Notes: a model not told the origin generated them from the letters alone. A DNA stretch of 64,000 nt from Lunularia cruciata (GCA_948567375.1 OX419756.1:21581001-21645000); one strand, 5' to 3'; shown: positions 9,546-23,636, counted from the first letter of the stretch. Translations and numbers: made by a program.

Positions 9546-12500
9546 CATGCTCTATATTCAAAAAATAATTTCATCTAATGAAAGTCTTTTTACCTTCTTA
9601 AACTTCCTCTTTTTCTTGTGATGTTTCTATAAGAAATATTTTCTAGAGATTGTAGATGATTTTCAACTTGCAACAATTCAACTCCTCTTCTACAATAAGG
9701 TATTGAGTCAAGGAGAGCACTATATGTAGATCTTGAGATGGATGAGTAACCAAAGACTTATTCATATGCTACAAAGAAAACTAATTATACTTTCTCTTGA
9801 AAGTATTATTACTCACATCAAAGAAGCTTTCCTTATTAAAATTCAAAGTCAGAACATTGTATTTGAGGTTATACTAAGAGAGATGAAAAAAAGATACAAA
9901 GCTCTAAAAGAAGAAGAATATACTCAAGGAGAGTCAAATCCTGATTTCACTATAAAGGAGGAGAAAACAATGGGATTTGGTTGAAACTCAATTTCTTACA
10001 TGATAGTTGTATATGTCATGTACAACCTATAATGCATATACTTTGGTATGTTATATTGATATAATTCTTGTAATACATGGATGATTTCTCCAATATTAAT
10101 TGTTTGAAAGTGCATTCTTGATCAATCTTCTTGGTTAATAGGTAGATTATTATATCTATTTTTATTTTTATTTTAGTGATAATTTTGAATATATAATACA
10201 GCTGAAAATTTAAAGTTAACTATTTCTAATGGCAGATTCTTGAGGGATCTTTGGTAAAACCCATAGCTATAATGGTAGCCATACTTGGGAAAATGGATTT
10301 TTTAGGACTTTTTAGTAAAAAATATACAAAAATATATGTAGAAGTCAAGAAAGGTTCTTAGGTGTTCTTTGGGCTCTAAAACCGTTCAGTAGAACCGTAG
10401 AGAACTAAGAAGGAAAATTAAGCGTCATCTTTTAACACTAAAAACATACCAAAGTATTATTATTATGACCTCAAATCAACTATCCGGTTTGTCTATTTGG
10501 TCAAAACTCTTAATTAACCATAAAAATAGAATTTGGATATTTATTTTGTTTTCTTTACCATAAAAATGAAATTCTAATTCTTTATAATATTATAATGTTA
10601 GTAAACTAGTAAAATTTTTAACTTTAACTAACTTTAGCTAGTTAGCATTAAGTTAGTTATGATTAAGTAAGCTAGTCATGACTATTTTTAGCTAACTCTA
10701 CATGACACAAATTTAGTTATGAACCAATAAGATATCCATAATATAGTATGATCATATAACCATTTTATTTATTAGGTGCACTCTTCCATAACTTCATAAA
10801 AAGACGTAAGGGTAGGAGCTGGTTTTCTTCACTTCACCACAATTTGTGTACAAAGACAGCTCTTTGCAACAAACTCTTGATATTATGTCTACATAGTTTT
10901 GATCTAGCCATTTTTTCTCATCACCTCTACTAAAATTTTAAGGAGAAAGTTAAGTTTCTAATTCTAATTTGGAATTTTTGATTAAAATCAATTTTGGATT
11001 AGATTGATAGTAAAATTGATATAGTCACGATATATCATAATAGAGAAATGAGGTACATCTATACATATATTCATAACAAAATTTATTAATTTTAGGATCA
11101 ATGGACTTCACATAATCCAATCCCTACTCTAATAATAAATAAAAATGCTAATATAATTCCTACTCTGATGATAAATAAACGCTCTAATACAATCCCTACG
11201 CTAATAAAAAATAAAAACTCTAATAAATGTATATCTTAAGTTTGCAATCTTAAGTTTATTTTTATGCACCTTTGGAAAAGAGAAAGATTTAAGTTTATTT
11301 TCTTTTATTGCCATATTTTAGCTTTCTTGTTATACTACATAATGTTCTTAGTTTTATGAGAAGCAAGCTATTATTTGATAAGTATTCTTGAGCTGAAAAA
11401 TAACATATATTAAGGAATATAATAAAGAAATTCAATCATAATAGGAATTCTTATGAATATCTTTTGTGATTTGACAAGGAGCTATATTTAGAAATAAAAT
11501 AATTTTAAAATATATTTATCAATATTTTTGCCTAAAGTATCAAATATGGTACATATATATAAATAATACTAACAACAAGCTAGAGCATTAGGAAATGATA
11601 ATTCTGCCAATGGAATTAACTTCATTAAATCCTTCATTTAATTTTAATAAAATTAAAAAAAATTAGCCATATAATCTTCAATAACATAGCCCAAGCTTTA
11701 GACATCAAAGCATTAATATAATAAGATTATTGTAGTTATTTAAGGTACTTTATACAATAAATTGAATCTACTTCAATCATGCCAATTATTTTTCTAGTAA
11801 GTTATATTTTTATTATAGCTAAAATTTATACGTACATAAACTCTTTGCAATAAATGATAAATCTCATACTTCTATAATTTCTTTTATAGTTGGCATTTCA
11901 TATATTAATTGTTTATGTACTTAAAATAAAAAATAATTTTTTATTTATTTAAATTATTTTTATTTATTCCCTTATTAAAAATTAATTTATAATTTCTTGA
12001 GGTAATTAAATAAGATTAAATTAAGACATCTTGGGTTTCATTCTACTAAATATTTATAATATGAAGAATAACATTAAGGTACATTTAAGATGTCCATGCA
12101 ATTTCAAAATCATAATTTTTCAAATTTAGGAATTTGAATCTAGAAAATGGATCTTAAATAGATATTACTTTGCATTTTTAGACGTAGAGCTATCATGTGG
12201 ACTTTAATTTAACAACCCTGCATATTTTAATATAATAGAACTTTTTATATATCTTAAACTTTAGAGTAAGTGCAAAAACATTTTTTGAACACTATTATAA
12301 CTATGAAGGTTTTGTTTCCATGGACCTAAAACTAGAGGAATTCCAATTTTAGGTCCAAATAGAATAGCTTAGAATACAATGTGGTGTAGTGAAATAAAGT
12401 AGAGTATTGGGAGGAGTCTAATACAGATGAATAATAAATGTGAACTCAATTTCAAAAATTCAATCTCCGTAGATAATCCTTTTAGTTATGATAATCATTT

Positions 12501-13110
12501 ATATATTATTAAATATGTATTGAATTAATATATTTTTAAAATTTAATTTTATAAAAATATAAAATACTTATAATATAAATTTTTTTGGTCTCTTTTCTCT
12601 GATAGAATTATAATATTTTTTCTAACTCTTGATAGATCTACATGTTTATAAAATTTTAATATAAATCTTTTTGACATTTAGAGTCAAGAATTTGTATGTT
12701 TTATTTCTTTTATTTAGACATTTGAAATTTTAGTTTGGTGAGCATATTGATATATTGCTCTGATGATAGATGAAGCACTTTAGAGCTTTTCTAAACACAA
12801 TATCCATGTAGATCCTTAGATAATGATTGATTATAGGAAAGCATCATCAAGACAAATGCTACAAGTGTTGCTCCTTCTTTCATACTATAGTTTTCTCAAG
12901 ATCCAAACTTCATAAAGATAGGTCACTTTGACCTAAGAAAATATACGTTTTCTCCGCAAGGATGACGAGCTAGCATTGGTTATGAAACTCATAACTCCTC
13001 TTTATGCCAAAATAGAAATTTCCAATCAAAGGTTTACTAAATGTTATGTTGGACTGGCATATATGGAGCTCTTGGTGGATTATAGTTCTCAACTTTGTAG
13101 GAGATACTTG
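9546..13110. other. AT-rich intergenic stretch without recognisable genes
   Basis: About 3.5 kb of AT-rich sequence with homopolymer and AT runs. The only sizeable open frame, 9733-9984 (83 codons, lysine- and glutamate-rich), has no recognisable domain and no support as a gene. Nothing here matches the other element families in the window. It may be old, unrecognisable transposon debris. Confidence 0.6.
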
Positions 13111-14429
13111 TGGTGACACAATATTGATGTACTTGTGGTATTATAGGTAAGAATGTGGTGTTCACTCAAGGATATGAGCTGGAATTGACTAAAAATGAGA
13201 TGAATGGGGTCACTATGATGACAATATGTTATTTTTTGTTTAACCTCTTGGGCAACATCATTCCCACAAGAGTGTAATATCACCAAAACTAGGGACACTA
13301 AAAACTCTAAGCAATATATTATCTTGTGTGCTAAGGGTCTAATCCAAAGGATTCTTAAACGGGAAGAGGAATGGTTTATTTGTAAAAAAGGTCATGTTGT
13401 TTTGGAAGCCTTCATTTCTCTTGTTGCTTGTCCAAGCCTCAAACTACCATAGTGTTTTTCATAGGAACAACAATTTTCTATGTTACTCTTGTCATAGGTT
13501 ATATGAGATCTAACCTACTACAACCTTTCACAAATGGTGTCTGATGGCTTCACAAACTAAAATGAGCAAGAGATTTCAAAAGTTCCATCACCTTGAAGAC
13601 TATGCTAGTAATACTACATTCTACCCTTCCCAAAAGACACAATGTCATGGGAGTCTAAAACAATTTGCAAACTCAATCATACATAAGAGTGTTACTTGAT
13701 GAGACACCAAGCTTGTGAAGCCCTATTCATGTATCATTCTTGACTCAATTGGAGCTCCTAGAGTGATGTACTCTAGTTCCACACAAATGCTACCTTGCAC
13801 TCTAGTGCTTTGCCTTGTACCTCAAAATTCATCACTCTTATGGTTATTGAGCATGCAATCATTCATTCAGAGTGTAGACTAATACATATACATTAATTCA
13901 TGAGTTCTGATATACACTTTGTATTTATTGCAAAAGAAGGATGCACCAAATCAACCTTGTGAACATCAAGCCTAAGCATTTTATGCATGTGATACTTGGC
14001 CATAGAAAGATCCAATGGCTGCAATGGATGGAAATTTCCTAATTACATCTGAGCAGCTCAGTGTTGATCACATCTTATCTTCTAACCCTAAACCTAAAGT
14101 TAGGTAGCTACAAATTGTAATCACCTCAACCAATTGTTGTCTACCCCTAACATACTAATATCTATCTAAGTAATGTCTAACTTTTTGTATTAATCCAAGT
14201 ATTTATATATGAATTATATAGATCCACAAAATTCCTAAGTCTACAAAAAAATATCAACAAGTACAAAAAAAAACACCCCATTGTTCAGGATTGAAAAATG
14301 AAATTGTTGCTTTTGTAAAATGATGTTTTATTTGTTATTCCTCAATAGGAGGGGTGGGTGGTGCTTGGGACAAACTCTCAACTCTTTTGTATATTTGAAT
14401 GAGGTCCATGAGCTCCTTTTTGTATCCAT

Positions 14430-16240
14430 CTATAATTCATTCAAAACCAATTTGAGGCTCCTCAAACTTGGCATTAGTGACCTTGGTGTTTGGTATACAA
14501 TATCTTGAGTTGCTTGTTTGTGTATTTTTTCTCTCTCTAATGTGTCAATTTGAGTGCACAAATCCTTTGCCTTTGTATGTTGGGAGGTTTTGTTGGCCAT
14601 GCACTCCAATTGATTGAGTAGTTGAGTGGTCATATGCTCAATAGTTGTGAGCAACTCTGCTTGTTTGCTTTCCAGATTGACTTATTTGGTATTGAGCTCA
14701 TTTGTCATCTCCTCCCATCTCCATACAATCCTCCTTTCTTGTTCAATCATCTTTTTCCTATTTTTGTTTCAAGTTGGTGGACAGGTTAGAGATACAAAGG
14801 TTGGTCAATTGTTTCAGATTATCATATTTGATCTCCATTGCCTTCATATTAGCATGAGCTATTTCTAGCTCATTTTGTAGGTTTGCAAGTTCATCATCCT
14901 GGTTCAAGATATCCTCTTTGTGTTGATTCCATTGTCAAAAGACTTGCAGACTATAATCATCAAATCCCTTCTTCACCCTTGGATTAGGGTTTTGGTATTG
15001 CTCTTGCTATTTTAGTTCCTCACTTTGGAGCTCCTCTAGGCATTCCTTGCTTTCTTGTCCTTCTTATTTGTCTTGGATTGAACTGGTTGGTTCAAGTGGT
15101 GCATGACAGATGCTTGGTTTTTTCATTGTTGGATCCAACTTCTTGTACAATGATAGAATCTTCTCCAATACTTCCATTATCGATGTCATAGTATGGACCC
15201 TATAGGCTTCCATTTTTGTAGGGCCTTCTTTGTTTTGGGCGCGTTCATTGGTTCCTTGTTTTAGGACAAGGTCCTTGTCTTGACTCTATTGCTTTGTGAG
15301 TAGGAGTTGGTTCCTTGGCCGTGCTAGCCACATTGTTGTTGGGTGGGAATTTCCCATTGGCAATGATGTCATTCTCATCCATTTATTCTTCTTGCACAAG
15401 AGACACCAAGGGTTGCCATGCCAGTTTTGTTGGGCTCTGGCAAGACATCCCTACCTCTACATTGTTAGTTCCCTTGACAAAATTGGCCACAATGCAAGTT
15501 TGTTTCATATGACATATTGTCTTGTAGTATGAGGATTCTCCATCATTAGGAACCTATTTGTGGACTAGAGCAAAGGTAGGGGTGATGATTTCCATGGTTG
15601 GTGCCTTTCCTTAGCCATCAGATGTCCTTCATCTACAACAAGTGGGGGAGATGATTGGGCTTTGTTATTAGGTCCCTCACTCTCTTTATTTGCCTTGGAC
15701 AAAATATGCATGAAGGAATCCTTGCTTCTAGACTTTGCAGTTTGGGTTGTTTTTGTTACTTTTTCATCAACCAGCTCTTGTCCTTGAGGTGGACCTTCCT
15801 CACAAGCCAACTTATACATCTTGATCTTACTCTGCTTTCCTTTGATGAAGATTCCACCTCATGTTATCTTTTTTTCTTCTTGGAGGCTTGCACCTTTGCA
15901 TGGGCAATATGAGTATTCCTAAAATTTATAATCAAGTTGTAAGATTCCACCACTTGTACACACTTTCTTATTTAGGAATAATCTTCATCAACATTATGGT
16001 ACTTTGTTATTTCTTTGGGTAAGTCTGAGTCTCCACTAAACTAAGCCAGATTGTGTAGGTGGGTCAGGAACTTCTCCAAACCTTTGTCAATTAGAAGGTT
16101 CATGCCAATGTAAAAAATTATGATGAAGGGAGCTATGATGGTGGTAGAGCCATCAGTCATGTCTTCAATTAGCTCAATGACCCACTCAAAAAATATCTTG
16201 GCCCAAGTCACTAGTTTCTACTTGTGTACAAGTTGGAAGA
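14430..16240 (-). pseudogene. LTR-borne coiled-coil reading frame (R1 copy)
   Basis: Broken minus-strand coding pieces lie inside the LTR. An N-terminal part near 15,930-16,240 is followed by a charged Lys/Glu/Pro/Ser-rich stretch (15565-15819) and a heptad-like C-terminal part (14430-14654, with TTQLLNQLECM and CTQIDTLEREKI). The same order is found in R2 and partly in R3. I do not recognise the protein. A structural or nuclear accessory role is possible but unsupported. Its place inside the LTR, in the sense orientation of the element, is unusual. Confidence 0.55.
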
Positions 16241-16441
16241 AGATGGCCTAATTCTAGTTGACATAGTTCATTCATTTCAAAAAAAACAACCTTATTATGG
16301 TTTTTGTGATGGTTTGACAAGCAAGGTCCTCCATATCCTTGGTTTTTTACCCATTTTTAGACTTCCCTCTAACAACAATTCATTATTTCAACCTACAAGT
16401 TTGAAATAATTAATTCTAAGCAAGAATTCTAATATCCATGG

Positions 16442-16805
16442 CCTCAAAACTTCTTAGTGGGAATTTTATAGTCAAACTGATTACATCAAGAAGAGGAAAC
16501 AGACTTCTTGCTATGGGATTGGGACCTCACTGATGTTGCCATGTTCTAGAAAATTTGCCTAATTTCCAAAAAATTGAGTGGAAAGTTGTTGCAAGGTTGC
16601 CCCACAATATGGACAAAGGACCATTGGCAATGGGTGTTGGGTGTAGATTGCTTGTCATTTGGGGAAATTCACATAGATATTTTGCATGGGTCTAACAAAA
16701 GGTTGAAATAATGAATTGAAGTCTACAAATCCCATAGCAAGAGTCAGTTTCCTCTTCTTGATGTAATCAGTCTGACTATACAATTCCTACTAAGAAGTTT
16801 TGAGG
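16442..16805. repeat. Inverted repeat and local inversion inside LTR R1
   Basis: Arms at 16442-16520 and 16728-16805 are near-perfect inverted copies of about 78 bp (each contains CTGATTACATCAAGAAGAGG or its complement). The sequence between them runs in the opposite orientation to the matching part of R2 (about 26330-26560). R1 therefore underwent an inversion with duplication of one edge. Confidence 0.8.
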
Positions 16806-17510
16806 AGATTGCTTGCAATTTTTATCACTTCTCCTTGTTTCAACTCAGTTCTCCTCTCAATAAGACATCTTGTCATGATTGGATATTAGAATTCTTGCTT
16901 CACAATGTTACTCAAAAATCTGCTTACATAAATCTTCTTGTTTAGCTCTCAACAGATATAGGCAAAATTCCATAATCCTAGATGCCAAATCCTCATATGA
17001 CATCATAGGGATTGAGAGTAATAAAGAGATGAAAAGCAAAAAGTGAAAAGTGAAAAGTAAAAACAACAAAGAAAAGTTTTGATTCATGAGATGGAGTTGG
17101 TCTTTTAGAATCCCAACAAGGTAGGGTCCATCTTTCATCTATCACAACAATTGGTGAAGGGTTATGATCAACCATAACACGCATGAGCCCAAACATAAAA
17201 TGGTTGCCAATAGTTCTTTGGTAGCGTGTGCATCTTTTCATGTGATTTCAAAATGGCAGCAAAAATTGACAGAATTTTGTGTGGTAAAAAAATTGTTGCA
17301 TCCTTTCTTGTTGTATAGAATTTTGTGAAGTCATGGCTTTCTTGTTGTGGAGTAGTTTTTTTTGTTTGATGGCCATGTTTATAGGTGAGAGACTAAAAGA
17401 ATGAAATGGATCCTACTACTAATAGGTTGGTTGTCATTCTTGTTCCTTGATCTCATAAGCCTAATTCTGTTGAGGGATCTTGTTCTCCAATATTGTAGAG
17501 TGCAACCCAA

Positions 17511-17984
17511 CTGAATTTTTTTTCATCATATAGTGATCTTTAACCCTATTTTTTACAAGAAAAAACTGAAAACAAAGAAAATTAGGGACAAAAGAGGAAT
17601 TGAGGACCATGACATATCCCGTCAAATGTGAGCATCCCTATAAAAAAACAAAAATATTAATTTTTGTTCAACAATAATATTTACAAATGCACCGTCAATT
17701 GACCTTGGTGATGAAAATGTTTCCCTCAAGATCAGATAATTATAATGACCAATTGTTGGATATTGTATCTACCTTGTACAATCCCATCCATCATGGATGC
17801 AACTTCCTTTAGAAGGGATAATGCTTGGTATCATTTAGAAGCACACAATTGCCAACTATCACTAGTACCTAGTTCATTCTTTTTTCATGATGCTCTTGTT
17901 GTTTTTATTGTTGATAGTATGTCATTTGGTGTGATGCATCTTGTTTCTCTTTTAGGAACAACAATTGCTATTATTGGGTATCTT
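17511..17984 (-). other. Non-coding stretch between integrase and 3' LTR
   Basis: No supported reading frame. On the minus strand it ends in an A-rich purine tract (gatgaaaaaaaattcagt) directly before the LTR start at 17510, which is the expected place of a polypurine tract. Confidence 0.5.
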
Positions 17985-18720
17985 GGCTATCTTCCTTGGA
18001 CATGCACTTTTTTTAGATGATTTTTTAGGTTGGGATTTCAAATTCCATAAGTAAGACATGATGTGTACCATATGTAAAGAAGTAAGGAGTTTTTTGGGTG
18101 ATGATCTTCTGTACTATATGATATGCCCACAATAATACCAATAAATTTTTTTCCTAGTCATATGGATAATTGAACATAACCTTGTTGAAGATCTTACATA
18201 GTAAACCATTAGCCTTCTACGTAAGACCATTGGCTTTTGGGTTATACTATGTGGTCTTATGATGCTTAATTTGGAAGTACTTCATGAGGGACTCTAGTAG
18301 GTTGTTGAGAAAGTGTATCCCTGGTCACTGATAAGTTCCAACAAGCACCCATATTGGGAAATGATGTCTTGAAAGAAGAACTTGGCCATAGTGTCAACAT
18401 CATCTTGTCAAGTGGCATTCACTTCCACCATTTTCATTGCAAAATCTTCATCTTGTAGTCCTTATTGTAGGTTATATTGGACCAATGAAATCAATTCACC
18501 ATTTCTCAAAGGATGCTAATGGCAAGAGGAGTTGTAGGAGCTATTGTGATGTTGCGGGTGGCCTTCCTATTTGTTGGCATGCATTACATGTCTTGATGTA
18601 TTCATGCACATCCTTGTACATGATGGGCCATTAGTAGCCTATCATCAAGATTTTCTTTATGGTATTCTTGAATACATAGTATCCTCTAGCTATTTCCAAG
18701 TGTAAGGCTTGTATAACTCC
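17985..18720 (-). pseudogene. Integrase remnant of the giant-LTR element
   Basis: On the minus strand the zinc-finger part reads DVHEYIKTCNACQQIGRPP (near 18630-18550), followed by EKWxIDFIGPI (first catalytic Asp) and, near 18130, YNPKANGLT followed by KANGLLCKIFNKV, where the catalytic Glu region is expected. Many stops interrupt it. The type (IDFIGPI, NGLTEKAN) fits Athila/Tat-like integrases without a chromodomain. Confidence 0.78.
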
Positions 18721-19009
18721 TCCCACTTCATGCATTTTTAGGCACCTCCAAAGTACTTTGTCTCTCCAATTTTGAATAGAATGTTCAACTTTAATGGTAA
18801 AACATTGCTTGTTGCTTTGGCTCTAACCTTGCAAGACATTAGAGAGTACAAAGATGTTGGTGCTCTTGGGCATACCTTGTAGGTCATTTGATGAAAATAA
18901 TGAAGATTTCTTCATGAAGGAAATCATTGTTGAGGATATCTTGTTGATCTTCAATTTAGAGACATGACAGAAAATCAATGTTTTTATGATGGCTCCCTTT
19001 TTTATTCAC

Positions 19010-20120
19010 AAGTAAACTATTGTAGAAGTAATATCAACCTAGCTATTCTCTCAAAAAAGTTGGGTTTCTTGACCAAATGTTGAAGGGTATAGTGGTCTAC
19101 CTGGAAGAAAAATTTGTGGCCGAGTAGGTAGTGGCAAAAAGTTTTATAGCCATATACCATTCCTAGGGTTTCCTTCTCCATGGTTGTGTAATTCTCGTTA
19201 GCTTGGAATAATTGCCAACTTGCATAGTATATCAAGTAGTTCTTTTTATTGTCATCCTTTTAATTGAGAATGATCCCAATAGCCATTGAGGATGTATCTA
19301 CATAAACATGGAATGATTGCTTCCAATGAAGTGCTTTCATCACATGTGCTCTTGTCAATTTCTCTTTAAGAGCCATGAAGGCTCCTTGTTGAGCCATCAT
19401 GCAATGTATTCCTTTGCCTTCTTCAACAACTTCATAAGTGGAGATGCCAAGATTGCATAGTTAGCAATGAACCTTTGATAGTAGCCTACATGGCCTAGGA
19501 AGGCCCTCAGTTGCCTTAGATTTTGTTGGTACTTCAAAGGCCCAAATCACTTTTAATTTTGGTATCCACTTTGACTCCTTGCCTTGACAAAAAATGCTGT
19601 AATAAGATGCCCTTGATCATTAGAAAAATGTATTTTTTTGGGTGAAAAGAGAGCCCAACCAAATGGCATTGTTTGAAGGTTTTTTGGAGGAACAAAAGGG
19701 GATTGTTCTGATCATTGAAAACATAGAAATTGTCAAAGTAAATTTCCAAGAACTTCCACAAGAAGTCTTTAAAGATGGAAGTCATCATTCATTAGAAGGT
19801 TACGGGGCATTGCACAGACCAATATAGCAAATGGTTGTAGGCATAGGTGCTCTAAATGGTGGTGAAAGTGGTATTGTCTTTGTCCTCTTCCCTAATATTG
19901 ACTTGGTTGTATCTTGAAAACCCATCAAGGAAGTTATAGCATTCATGAAGTACTACTTGGTCCAAGATAGTGTTAGTCAAAGGTAGCAAGTGATGGTCTT
20001 TCTTTGTTGCAACATTGAGCTTTTGGAAATCTTAGCACACACAAATTTTACCCATCTTCTTCTTTGGTACCATTGCAATGATTGATACCCATTTTCTGTT
20101 GAGTATAGGAAAAATCCTAG
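19010..20120 (-). pseudogene. pol: RT and RNase H remnant of the giant-LTR element
   Basis: Reading downwards from 20,120: KKKMGKICVC, DFQKLNVATKKDHHLLP, FLDGFSRYNQVNIREEDKD, then the catalytic region IYFDNFYVFNDQ near 19,730, in which YxDD has become YFDN. RNase H follows at about 19,340-19,010: VDTSSMAIG, YYASWQLFQANENYTTMEKE and VDHYTLQHLVKKPN. The loss of the second catalytic Asp, together with numerous stops, makes it non-functional. Confidence 0.85.
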
Positions 20121-20639
20121 CTTGGAGGTACTTGTCACTTTTGTACTTCATGAGCAATGAGTACCTTGGGTTTAGATGATACTATTTTTGTTTGATTGGC
20201 ATTATCCATGTTTTTAAATTAATTTGATGCTTGCCAAACTGCATGGGGAGTCAAGCATCTACTCAATCTTCCAAGCAAACACATCTTGAAATGCCTCATT
20301 TCATTCCTACTCACAAACTTGAAGATTTCAACAATTTTCCTTCAACAATCACCAAATCTTGGCTATCATTAGGATTGATGATGCCCTCTATGTGGCTCAC
20401 TGGACTTACCTACAATAGTACCAAATTATCATCACAACACTTGGATGGAGTGTTGCTTTCCACATTGTTGTCAATTTCATAGCACTCTAGGTAGTTTACA
20501 ACATCATTAGTGGCAGTATTGGAATAATTTCCATTGATTTGTCAATATAATCTTCTTCTAAGGAAGTATCTCTCATCGGTGTGGTCCCAACATATTATCA
20601 CAAGTTGGGATTGCTTTGAACCAATGTCTTGAAATTTCA

Positions 20640-20960
20640 TTTTGTGCTGGTGCAAATCAACTTCCACTTAGGCACCATATAGCCATGGCCAACTTATAAG
20701 TATAGGGTAACCCATTTTTGTCACTAGATGAAGAACAATGTAGTCAAGCTAAGAGGTTACTCTGCCAATGGTAGTGGGGACATTGGTCAACATTCCCAAG
20801 GGTAGCCGCCTTGTTTGATCAACAAACTTGAATATTTGCGGGGTGGGCTTGAAGTTCATAAAGCTAGGTTCTGATCTATCTCCTCCATAATAACATTCAT
20901 GCATGATCCCAAATCAATAGGCACCAATGGGATTATTCAGCCATTTTATTTCCATTTTGA
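20640..20960 (-). pseudogene. Retropepsin-like protease remnant of the giant-LTR element
   Basis: On the minus strand a short match to the retroviral-type aspartic protease reads PIDLGSCMNVIMEEID near 20,925-20,875, of the DLGAS-type seen in Athila/Tat elements. It is followed by LPLGMLTNVPTTIG and then IVLHLVTKMGYPILI. The catalytic Asp-x-Gly is present. The rest is degenerate, so the limits are approximate. Confidence 0.6.
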
Positions 20961-22132
20961 CTTTTGGAGAGTCTAAATCTTCTAGTTCTATCTTGTAGAT
21001 AATAAGGAGGTTGGATTGTTGCCTATGTTGTACTTGTTAAGAGATAAGGCTCTCTATTTCTTATACATCTCATTGTCCTCCCATAGTTGTTTGGATGTTA
21101 TGTCTACCTTCATGGACCCAAATTGGCTACAATATTGTATTGCGTTATCCCTAATAACAAGCTTGCCTTTCATCATTTTGTCTTTGGGGTATGATTTGTG
21201 GAAGATAGTTTTGGGACACTTATGTTTTGTATTGATGAATTGTTGGTGATCTTTATAGCATCCAACATTGTCATTTAGGGATGTAGTTGTCATAGGAGGA
21301 GATAGAATAATTGGGGGATCAAGGTCTATAGGTACATTTAGGGATGTGCTCAATGGCACTTGTTGCATTGTAGGATAATCTTCATTGGAGATGGATCCCT
21401 ATATGTGGTGGCTTGTTGCTTCCATTGGAGTTCCTTAGTGAGGAGGTTTTTCACTTCCACCTAAATCTCAAGAAAGTAGCCTTAGGTACCCTAATTTTTA
21501 TCATTTTGGGTACAAGGGTTTCAATTTCTTGCACCTGATTTGCTACCTCTTCTATGCATCTTTGATTCTCCCTTCATTTAATATTAGTAAGAAACTTCAC
21601 CTCTTTTTTGGATAAGATTTTTGAGTGTATCTTTGCTTCCTCTTTGGTTTGTGGACTTGTCAATTTTGGAGCTAGTGGTGGTAGTAGCTTCCTCATGGTG
21701 ACTTTGTTTCTACGTGGTTTACTTCCAAGTCAGGCCAACCTTCTTTGTTTGGTAGAGGATTATCCCCTTCTTTAGGATCTTCAAAGTTGACATGGTAGAC
21801 TTTGGCATCTTTGCTAGATTTGGGTGGCTTATTCGCAAATCATACCGGAGATTTTGGCATTGGTGGCTAGGGACAATTTGCTTGTACATTCCACTACCTT
21901 TTTTAGTTTCCACACAATGGGACATAGGGTATTGGCCTATGTGTTTTAAGATAGTTGGAGGTATAGTGTTGTAACACCCACAATTGTAACACAAGCATGT
22001 CATATTTCCCTACATTGGTGGTGTCATCCTTTGTTAAGGAACATTAGTAGCATGATCTATGGGTACAAAATGGGGAATTGCATAGGTTTGGTTTTTAGAA
22101 GTCTTTGGAGTGACATTTTGTATTGTGAACAT

Positions 22133-23050
22133 TTAATCTTCTTCCACTCCATAGCATGCTTGCTCTTCCCACATTGGTTTCCACTCTACTTGGTGTATTG
22201 AAGAGGAAGGGTAATTATTCATGCACTCAATGTTAGCATGTCCAATCTTCCCACATGTAGTACACTTGAATGTTGGGCTGAGCATACAAGGGCACTTTAC
22301 ATCTTTCCCATCTCCCAACTAGTTGGACCTTGAAGTCCAAAAACTCCTTGATAAGTTCTTCCAACTTAGTAGCTAATTGTGCTAATGCTTTAGGGGTGGT
22401 TACACCCACTCAATGATGGTATCTCTTTTGCTCCTTGCGTTGGTCCTTCTCATCATTTAAAGATGACAATTATGATGAAGAAGTTGCACTAGATGTGTTT
22501 GATGGGGACAACCATGCCCTTTGTTTTGATCCCTTATTTACTTTCTTCAAACCACAACCACAAGTTTTTATCTTAGGTGGATGTAGATGGGCAGATTTGT
22601 ATAACTTGGCAAACTTTAGTACTTTTGCTAATGTATCATGGTCTCATTCTTTGGCAAAAATCTGAAGGTATAGGGGCAAGTCACCTAGGAACCAAGCTAT
22701 TGCTTGTGTGTTTGAGTAGTATAAAGTGGCACCTCTATGGGGTACTCAACTTAGCCGACTCTGGAACTTCTCCATGTAGTTCTTTAGCTTCTCTTTTTGT
22801 TTTTATTCAAGACTATTAAGTGTTGCAAACACATTGGCTTTGTAATCCAATTTGCAAGAATGATTTAAGAACTAGACTTGAAGTGTTGGCCAATCTACAA
22901 CATTCATGTGGTCCTGGCTTACATGAGTATACCAATTTTGAACTTTCTCCTTAAGTAGACTTGAGAATATCCAAAGTTGATCAATGTCAACATCTTCTTA
23001 ATTCACGATTGAGATGACTTCAAACTCCCATAAAAACTATCAAGGTCATC
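22133..23050 (-). pseudogene. gag: Gag remnant of the giant-LTR element
   Basis: The capsid-type region is visible at about 23,000-22,600 (LLKEKVQNWYTHV, WPTLQVxFLNHSCKLD, AIAWFLGDLPLYLQIF). A zinc knuckle CTTCGKIGHANIEC of the form CX2CX4HX4C lies near 22,265-22,220. Stops separate the parts. Gag would form the virus-like particle that packages the element RNA. The region between about 21,000 and 22,130 joins gag to protease and shows only degenerate frames. Confidence 0.78.
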
Positions 23051-23636
23051 TTCCTCATCTTGACCTTTGAACTTTTGGTAGATTTTTGTGGGTAAAGGGA
23101 GCATGATTTCCATGAGTGTTGGTGGCAAAGAGAGAGAGTGGAGCCTAGTTGGAGCTACCAAATGGATTATTTCTCAACTTGGAGGAGTTTTCAAGATTAA
23201 TGGTGCCAGAGACCTTGCTTTCTCCTTCTTTAGATGATTATTTAATTCCTCAATGGGAAATTCCACAAAGGGTTCAATAGAGGCTACTTAAGAGAGTTCC
23301 TTTCATGAGTCCCAATGTACTAGCAAGCTACTCATATTGGGGAACTATGCAGCAACTAGCTTAAAACCAACACAAAGTAGTGGGTGATTAATGCTTATAA
23401 GTCCCAATTACCCTTCATTCTGGGATAGGTGCCAAGTGACAATATCAACCTTTCTCTCAAGAATGTCAAACTCTTCTTGATTTTTTCTTGATGGTGCAAA
23501 ATCTTCTACATTCTCTTTTCTTTGGTATCTCAACAAAAATATTTGCTCACAAGGGGTATGAATGTTGTGTGTCACTTGGCCTCTTTACAACAAACATGGC
23601 CTCATATCATCTTTCTTCTAGCCACTCCAAGGAACG

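Larger units (their letters stand above)
13111..17510 (-). repeat. 3' LTR of the giant-LTR element (R1, about 4.4 kb)
   Basis: On the minus strand it starts TGGGTTGCAC at 17510 and ends ...GTCACCA at 13111. It is colinear with R2 (23663-27289) over most of its length, including the coiled-coil reading-frame remnant. It is about 770 bp longer, partly because of a local inversion and duplication at 16442-16805. Flanking pol lies to the right. The exact start is judged from where R1 and R2 stop aligning. Confidence 0.8.

Noticed and set aside
9733-9984. 83-codon Lys/Glu-rich open frame
   Set aside because: No domain, no neighbours of its kind, AT-rich composition of the surroundings; length is within chance for this composition.
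17745-18020. 91-codon plus-strand frame
   Set aside because: It is the antisense shadow of the minus-strand integrase remnant of the giant-LTR element.
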